Assembly: GCF_000003815.2 (NCBI RefSeq)
Contig: NC_049983.1
Span: forward strand, 6,831,840-6,895,839
Direction: 5' to 3'
DNA length: 64,000 bases
Source of the DNA: Branchiostoma floridae
Lineage: Eukaryota > Chordata > Leptocardii > Amphioxiformes > Branchiostomatidae
Numbering within the stretch: the first letter of the stretch is position 1; every line of letters starts with the position of its first letter. Positions 23,801-32,800 of the stretch are shown here, piece by piece. Both the position numbers and the translations under genes were made by a program. The notes below the pieces were generated by a model. It did no database searches, was not told the origin of the DNA, and saw only the letters and a list, made by a program, of their open reading frames with translations.

Positions 23801-26800
23801 AGTCCAGGGTGACGTGTCCTGTAACTCCACCTCCATGTGGGTCAGCTTCCGCCGGGAGGATCTAGTCCACCATGACGAGTCCAGCATGCACCTGCGGGAC
23901 CCATCATGCACTGCGGATGTCAACGTCACTCACGTGACCTTCAGCACTGCTCTTGACGAATGTGGGACAACAGCGGTGGTGAATTTTAAGACCTTCACGT
24001 TATCAATGTCGATGTGCGAGCATTAAAGATATATGTTACAAAGGCATAATTGCTTTGGTCGCTGGGGAAGAAAGCTCAAGAAGCTGATAGAACTGTACAA
24101 ACTATAGAAGATTCATCCCCCCCCCCCCACTAATAGAGTCTCTCCATTTAATACTTTATTCCGCGGCAATCACAGAAACCTCTGATGTCCAGCATCTAGA
24201 GATGTAACATTATCAATGAAAGCAGAGAACTTTATTGCACGACATTTGTACATGGTACAATGTATGGCAACAACTATTACACAAAGTACAAAATAGGAGT
24301 ATAGAATAAGAGTCTTAATTAAGACAATGATACGTGATGATTATATTCACAGGAAAACGTCACAACCAACAAGATCGTCTACACCAATAACGTCTTCGCA
24401 CCGTTGCTGCAAAGTACCCGGGCCCAGGATGGAGGTGACGTCATCACCAGGACTACAAAAAACCGCTGGACGTTCAGCTGTCATTACGTCAGAGATGACT
24501 CCGTTGCCGTCGGTTCCCTGTTTCCGGTTCCGGCTCCGAGGTGGGTTATCTCTAGCTTCATGGAGTACGTCTTTTTGAAGAAACGGAACTTTCCCTCCGA
24601 CGAAGTATAAAATGTTTCTTACTGATCCCCCCCCCCCTAATGTAGTGTGGTGGTCCTTCACGGAGACGGCACCTTCACCTTCAGCATGAACCTGTACCTA
24701 TCTGACAGCTTCTCCCAGCCGTACGCACAGTCGGACTTCCCTGTTGAGGTATGTATGAACCCGTACGTACAGTCGGACTTCCCTGTTGAGGTATGTATGG
24801 ACCCGTACGCACAGTCGGACTTCCCTGTGGAGGTATGTATGAACCCGTACAGTCGGACTTCCCTGTGGAGGTATGTATGAACCCGTACGCACAGTCGGAC
24901 TTCCCTGTGGAGGTATGTATGAACCCGTACGCACAGTTGGACTTCCCTGTGGAGGTATGTATACACCCGTACGCACAGTCGGACTTCCCTGTGGAGGTAT
25001 GTATAAACCCGTACGCACAGTCGGACTTCCCTATCGAGGTATGTATGAACCCGTACGCACAGTCGGACGAGGTATGTTTGAACCTGTATGCACAGTCGGA
25101 CTTCCCTAATGAGGTATGTATGAACCCGTACGCAGAGTCAGACTTCCCTGTGGAGGTATGTATGAACCCGTACGCACAGTCAGACTTTCCTGTGGAGGTA
25201 TGTATAAACCCGTACGCACAGTCGGACTTCCCTATTGAGGTATGTATGAACCCGTACGCACAGTCGGACTTCCCTGTGGAGGTATGTATGAACCCGTACG
25301 CACAGTCGGACTTCCCTGTGGAGGTATGTATGAACCCGTACGCACAGTTGGACTTCCCTGCGGAGGTATGTATGAACCCGTACGCACAGTCGGACTTCCC
25401 TGTGGAGGTATGTATGAACCCGTACGCACAGTCGGACTTCCCTGTGGAGGTATGTATGAACCCGTACCCACAGTCGGACTTCCCAGTGGAGGTATGTATG
25501 AACCCGTACGCACACCTGGACTTCCCTGTTGAGGTACGTATGAACCCGTACGGACAGTCGGACCTCCCTGTGGAGGTATGTATGAACCCGTACGGACAGT
25601 GTGACTACCCTGTGGGGGTATGTATGAACCCGTACGGACAGTCTGACTTCCCTGTGGAGGTATGTATGAACCCGTACGCACAGTCGGACTTCCCTGTGGA
25701 GGTATGTATGGACCCGTACGCACAGTCGGACTTCCCTGTGGAGGTATGTATGAACCCGTACGCACAGTCGGACTTCCCTGTGGAGATAAGAGCCTGTACA
25801 CACAGTCGGACTTCCCTGTGGAGGTAAGAGCCCGTACACACAGTCGGACTTCCCTGTAGAGGTAAGAGCCCGTTCACACAGTCGGACTTCCCTGTGGAGG
25901 TAAGAGCCTGTACACACAGTCGGACTTCCCTGTAGAGGTATGTATCAGTGAATGATGACGTGTACTTCGTATCTTGGTGGAGTGACATTTTTTTTGTAAT
26001 GCACAACTTATTATTATTTTTTAATCATTGAAAAATCTGACCAATGACATTTTGTCCAATTTACTACATGTTTTATCCTCATCCCAGGTATCGGTGACGG
26101 ATGACGTGTACTTCGGCATCTCTGTGGAGACGACCGGCTCCGGTCTGGTCCTGTTTGTTGACAACTGCAGAGCGACGCCGTCCACCTCCCCTGGCGGATC
26201 TACAGAGTACTACATCATACAGGACGGGTATGTAGGTAGCAAAGTGCTTTAGCCAGTTCGATTTTTTTCCGGCAGCTCATGTCCCATTTACGGACAAATC
26301 CCTGTGAAGATAATTTTTTTCCCGTCGTCGTGAACAAATTTCGGTCACCGATTATAAAACAATTAAGCAGGAAAAATACTCCACTGCTTTTCTTGTAAAG
26401 GGACGAAGTAGAAAGGTCCATTTAAAAACGCGTTGCGTAGTGTGTGGCGTAACAGGTAGAGCGTTCGGCTCGGAATCTAGGAGTCCCGAGTTCGATACTC
26501 GCCGTGGCTCCGACGTTTTGCCCTTGGAAAAGGTTCTCCAAGCAGAGGTTGAATCGCTCAGATATAGTAGTAGAGCGCCCGTGTAATTTTTCCGACTACT
26601 ACTTTATCTGCGCGATTCAACCTCTGCTTGGAGAGTAGTGAAAGGCACTTTACATGACCTTCTTTACTTCACACAGGTATAAAATTGGGTACCCGACTTC
26701 GGCCGGTCGGTGAGGTAAAAAGAAAAGACTACTGTTACCGTCTGTTTGTAGTGTGTATGTGGCACTGTTAATTTGAGTTACTAACTTGACTGTAGTGTCA

Positions 26801-29800
26801 CATTGTCCTTGTCTGTCCAAAGGCAAAAAAAAGGAAAGATATAACATAATAAAGTATTTGGCTTTTCCGAAAGATAACTGAACACCACTGGTACAGGGAC
26901 AAGACTCAAAAAGTCATGGGAAACTGTTTAGCTATTACCCATCCCGTCATTCCAGTTGCCATCGGGACGACACCCTTCAGGCGTTCACCACCGCCTCGGC
27001 TACTTCTGCGCATTACGGCATCTCTGCCTTCAAGTTTACCAACGAATCACTGGTATGTTTAGATTTACATCTGTTCTGTTATTAGATGTGCTTTGAGCTT
27101 TTAAGTTTGTTTCATTTGATAGTTGATGCGATTTTTATGGTTTATGCTACCTGTGTTAACACCTATTATCATATAGCCAGGCGCCGCGGGCCAATCAGAA
27201 GGCCCCGTTCCACGTTGGTAATGACGCCGTAATACATAGATTCCCACCAGCCCGGTCGTGTATCGCCTTTCTGATGGTCAGAATGAATCAACACCGGCAC
27301 CGGTGTCGATTTGCATCGACACCGACACCAGTTTGGATGCAAATCGCAATTCATTCTAACCAATCAAAATGAGCGATACACACAGGAAATGAAGGCATTG
27401 GCCAATCAAAAGGAGCGAAACATATTCCAGAGCAGAGAGAATAAGTACAGACTGCAAGAAGGGGGGGTGCCTTCTGTTAACATTGATAATGAGTTTTGTT
27501 GTTCTAAAGAGCCAAAGACTACAATGTTTCGAATATTTTCTGTGGAAATTTTGGTTTCAACATGCAATCTGTAATCTCCTTTTAAATGTATGTACCAAAG
27601 AACAAATGTGAATTTTCAGAAATTCAACAAAGGAATTCACACGTAAAGTACCAAGGGATCTATGCGTCATACAGGAGTTTGCAAGTTTGGGTAGGCTATA
27701 TGATAATAACGATAATGACCAGCCTCATAAAACCACTCGGTGGTTTTATTTGGTGGTTATAGCAAAGGACCAGGTGTTATGACACCATATACACCTCGGG
27801 GTGGGTCATTAACCCTTAATTCACTATACTGTTTCGGTTGAAAAACATTGCGCACATTATACGTTAAAGTTATTTGAAGGTAGGTCGACGTGGTATAACA
27901 GGACCAACAGTCTGTGATGGTGTTCCAGGTTCCCTCTGACCTGTCATAGTGTATGGGAGAGAGAAATACACTAATATACATCCTTTACTTAATTCGTGGT
28001 TTAATGTATGAACTCGAGGTATTGTTTAGACAATCTTGTTTCTAATCGTGATTGGCATATACATTGTTCTTGTGTAGAAGACGAGGAATACAAATGGCGA
28101 CTAAACTTTTGTCAGTAAGAACATGCATGCTTAGTGCAAATCACGCGAACTTTTGCCCAAGATTCACGGTCATACGCGGACCAGGGCCTTCGGGATCTTG
28201 ATAGAGTATTGCTGGTGTACGCGACGACACAGCAATGCAATAACGTCGTCGAGATATGACAGACTTAAGTCCAATCCAACAGACGCTGCACTAGGCATTG
28301 AAAAAGTTGCGGGTGAATTTGATGATCCAAATGAAAGCACCTTTAACTTGTAAACTCCGTATGGAGTACCGAAGGCTATTTTGTCCTTATTAGACGGATG
28401 TATTTGCATTTACTAGTATGCCAATACATCCGTCTGGAGTCATGTCTGGGGTCTGAAAAAAAGACGCACCAGCTAGTGCATTAAATATGTGTCGAACGTG
28501 AAGAGAGATCGCCATGGTAAGAGTTTCGTCTTCGATAATCGACCCAGAAACACACAGTGACGTCATGATATTTTCCCCAGCCATACGTGTACCTGCACTG
28601 TGACGTCATGGTGTGTCTGGAGAACAACCCCGGCTCCAGATGTGACCAGGGCTGTCTCGGCGCGCGCAGGCGCAAACGGGCCGCAGACGGCGGTGTGGAG
28701 GAACGCGCTACCCTGGTGCAGGGGCCCATCTTAGTCTTAGTGCCTGATGAGACTCCTGACGGTAGGAAATTATATATTATTATACCTTATCTTGATTAAA
28801 CCCTCAGTACCGCTTTAATTTTCAACCTAACTAAAATAGTCTTCTGTCTGAAGATTATTCACCACTTTAACATTCTGGTTCCGGGTGAGTCTTCCCGTTT
28901 CAGGGGCCAGTCGTCATGATTCCTATAATGATGAAGGTTCTTGGAAATAAAAAAGCATCTTCTTTAAACATAGGCGTTTTCCCACGTTACGAGTTCCATG
29001 AGTATTCCTGCCAAGCGACAGTCTTCTTACATCTCTGAAGAGAAACTTGTCTGTTGTTAAAGCCCCGGTCACAAGAATCGTACGATTGACTGCGATGGAG
29101 GTTTTATGCGCGGCATAAGCGCAGTACGTCGTAAGTCGGGGAAGAATCGGAAGCAATGGTTTAAATATATAAAGTTGTGGTCACAAGAATCGTAATGCAT
29201 CGTACGATGAGGTCATTAGAGCGTATCTGCGTCAATCGCAGGTAAATCATAGTAAATCGGGGAGCCTCCTATGACGAAAATAGAGCTGAAATGGATTTTG
29301 AACATGTTCAAAATTTCGCTATCGTCGTAAGATTTTATTTGCCCCCAAAGCAGACTTCATTACGGCAATTTTTGTCTACTGATGAGGTTTTCATTTATGA
29401 ATTTTTAGTATGTTGTGATGGTTTCAGTTTTCCCTGATATTGTCGATATTGACGAAAAGGGAAAATATATCAGTCGCAACTGCCACAATCGCAACCAGAG
29501 AACAGCGCGCCACGCACAGGTGATGCAGACAATTGTTTGATCGCTTCATGCACGTGAGTTTATAATTAGATCAAATCTCAGCTCTCGTCGGTCTTGGGTC
29601 AGCTTACCATAATCGTAATAACCATGGGGACAACTCAAACATAAAGGCAGGCTCTATGAGTCGGAAATATATATGATATAATGCTTATGATATGATTTTT
29701 GTATGATGGCATCTTTTTGTTGATAGCATATCATGATACAATCTTCGAAAGAGCCTGACACGCAGAGCCGGCAAGCAGGCCGAGATAACCATACCAGTAC

Positions 29801-32800
29801 TCACGCTTGATTTGAACTTTTGCTTGTAATACTCTTGTTGTCATGGTCTTTTTTAATTCATTTTTACAGCTAAAGATATTATAGGAAGGTATTCAACAGC
29901 TATGTCCACATTTTGTTGGTTAAAGAAGCACAAAAACGGTCAGACGGCTATACAGAAGAGACACAAGTGAAAAATCGTACGACGCTAGAAAAATTTTGAA
30001 CATCATCCGATGCTATGCGATGGCTGATTTTGCTTACGATTTAGCTGCGATCCACTGTGATCATCGTGCGATAGGCGTAATATGCCATCGCAAGGACGTC
30101 GTACGATTCTTGTGACCGGGGCTTTAAGACAACAAGAGTATTACAAGGAAAAGTTCAAATCAAGCGTGAGTACTGGTATGGTTATCTCGGCCTGCTTGCC
30201 GGCTCTACGTGTCAGGCTCTTTCGAAGATTGTATCATGATATGCTATCAACAAAAAGATGCCATCATACAAAAATCATATCATAAGCATTATATCATATA
30301 TATTTCCGACTCATAGAGCCTGCCTTTATGTTTGAGCTGTCCCCATGATTATTACGATTATGGTAAACTGACCCAAGACCGACGAGAGCTGAGATTTGAT
30401 CTAATTATAAACTCACGTGCATGAAGCGATCAAACAATTGTCTGCATCACCTGTGCGTGGCGCGCTGTTCTCTGGTTGCGATTGTGGCAGTTGCGACTGA
30501 TATATTTTCCCTTTTCGTCAATATCGACAATATCAGGGAAAACTGAAACCATCACAACATGCTAAAAATTCATAAATGTAAAACCTCATCAGTAGACAAA
30601 AATTGCCGTAATGAAGTCTGCTTTGGCTGCAAATAAAATCTTACGACGATAGCGAAATTTTGAACATGTTCAAAATCCATTTCAGCTCTATTTTCGTCAT
30701 AGGAGGCTCCCCGATACACTATGATTTACCTGCGATTGACGCAGGTACGCTCTAATGACCTCATCGTACGATGCACTACGATTCTTGTGACCACGGCTTC
30801 ATATATTTAAACCATTGCTTCCGATTCTTTCCCGACTTACGACGTACTGCGCTTATGCCGCGCATAAAACCTCCATCGCAGTCAATCGTACGATTCTTGT
30901 GACCGGGGCTTAAGTCACGTTACAGTGCGCTGAATCCTCACCACTGTCTAATCTTGTCCATTTTAGCATGTACTCAGAGTTGTCACCTGCATGCCGACTG
31001 CAACCTAGAGGCACGGAGATGTGTGTGCGAACCTGGGTGGGTTGGAGACGGGGTTCACTGCCAGGGTGAGTACGGATATGTGTGTGCGAAGCTAGGTGGG
31101 TTGGAGACGGGGTTCACAGCCGGGGTGAGTACGGATGTGTGTGTGCGAACCTGGGTGGGTCGGAGACGGGGTCCACTGCCACCGTGAGTACGTAGATGTA
31201 TGTGCGAACCTGGGTGGGTCGGAGGCGGGGTCCGCTGCCAGCATGAGTACGGAGATGTATGTGCGAACCTGGGTGGGTCGGAGACGGGGTCCACTGCCAG
31301 GGTGAGTACGGAGATGTATGTGCGAACCTGCACTGGGTGGGTCGGAGACGGGGTCCACTGCCAGGGTGAGTACGGAGATGTATGTGCGAACCTGGGTGGG
31401 TCGGAGACGGGGTCCACTGCCAGCGTGAGTACGGAGATGTGTGTGCGAACCTGGGTGGGTCGGAGACGGGGTCCACTGCCAGCATGAGTACGGAGATGTA
31501 TGTGCGAACCTGGGTGGGTCGGAGACGGGGTCCACTGCCAGGGTGAGTACGGAGATATGTGTGCGAACCTGCACTGGGTGGGTCGGAGACGGGGTCCACT
31601 GCCAGGGTGAGTACGGAGATGTATGTGCGAACCTGCACTGGGTGGGTCGGAGACGGGGTCCACTGCCAGCGTGAGTACGGAGATGTATGTGCGAACCTGG
31701 GTGGGTCGGAGACGGGGTCCACTGCCACCGTGAGTACGGAGATGTATGTGCGAACCTGGGTGGGTCGGAGACGGGGTCCACTGCCAGCGTGAGTACGGAG
31801 ATGTGTGTGCGAACCTGGGTGGGTCGGAGACGGGGTCCACTGCCAGCGTGAGTACGGAGATGTGTGTGCGAACCTGGGTGGGTCGGAGACGGGGTCCACT
31901 GCCAGCGTGAGTACGGAGATGTATGTGCGAACCTGGATGGGTCGGAGACGGGGTCCACTGCCACCGTGAGTACGGAGATGTATGTGTGAACCTGGGTGGG
32001 TCGGAGACGGGGTCCACTGCCAGCGTGAGTACGGAGATGTGTGCGCGAACCTGGGTGGGTCGGAGACGGGGTCCACTGCCAGGGTGAGTACGGAGATGTG
32101 TGCGCGAACCTGGATGGGTCGGAGACGGGGTCCACTGCCAGCGTGAGTACGGAGATGTGTGCGCGAACCTGGGTGGGTCGGAGACGGGGTCCACTGCCAG
32201 GGTGAGTATGGAGATGTGGTGTGTGACTCTTGAGGCATATATTCTGATCATCTCTTAACAACGGCAGTAACAATAAACCGCCTACCCCCTCTGCACATTA
32301 CTTCGTTCGCATCATCTCTGATATACATTTAGAACCGTAAGATACATATCAGAAATCTTTAGTAACCTAACTGCCCCCCCCCCCCTCCCAGATTTTGACG
32401 AGTGCACGATCGTGTCCTGCGGGGTCCATCAGCGCTGCGTCAACACGCCGGGAAGTCACGTGTGCGAGTGCATGCCGGGATACATAGAGGTGGATGGAGG
32501 CTGCCAGGGTAAGACGGACTTTTTTTGGATCTTCCCATGGTACGTAGCCATGGACTTTATTTTTTTTCATTTTGTTACAGAGATGTTACAGAGAATGAAG
32601 AAACACCTCTCAGTGCACACTTATTGTTCCAACATACTTTCCGCATCTGTATTTTGAAATGTTGTGTTTTCCAATCGTCATACTGCAATGTGACAATGTT
32701 GTAGAGGTTATAACCTACCATGACTTCATGTAAGTCTAAAATGAGGAAGTGTCCTAATTGATATAATACAATTTTTCGACTTGTGCCCATATAGGCTTTA

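Noticed and set aside
23479-24026. CRISPR-like regular array
   Set aside because: Units are contiguous tandem copies without unique spacers, in a eukaryotic gene; the structure is an exon-border minisatellite. The same holds for the other arrays.
24647-26006. Large repetitive ORFs (VCMNPYAQSDFPVE and antisense TYLHREVRL)
   Set aside because: By-products of the 42 bp splice-donor array; only the first units can be exon 10 extensions.
31055-32273. Three overlapping antisense ORFs of 374-398 residues rich in THPGS/RTHLRTHAG
   Set aside because: They are open only because the donor minisatellite happens to lack stops in those frames; they have no start context, domain or splice support.
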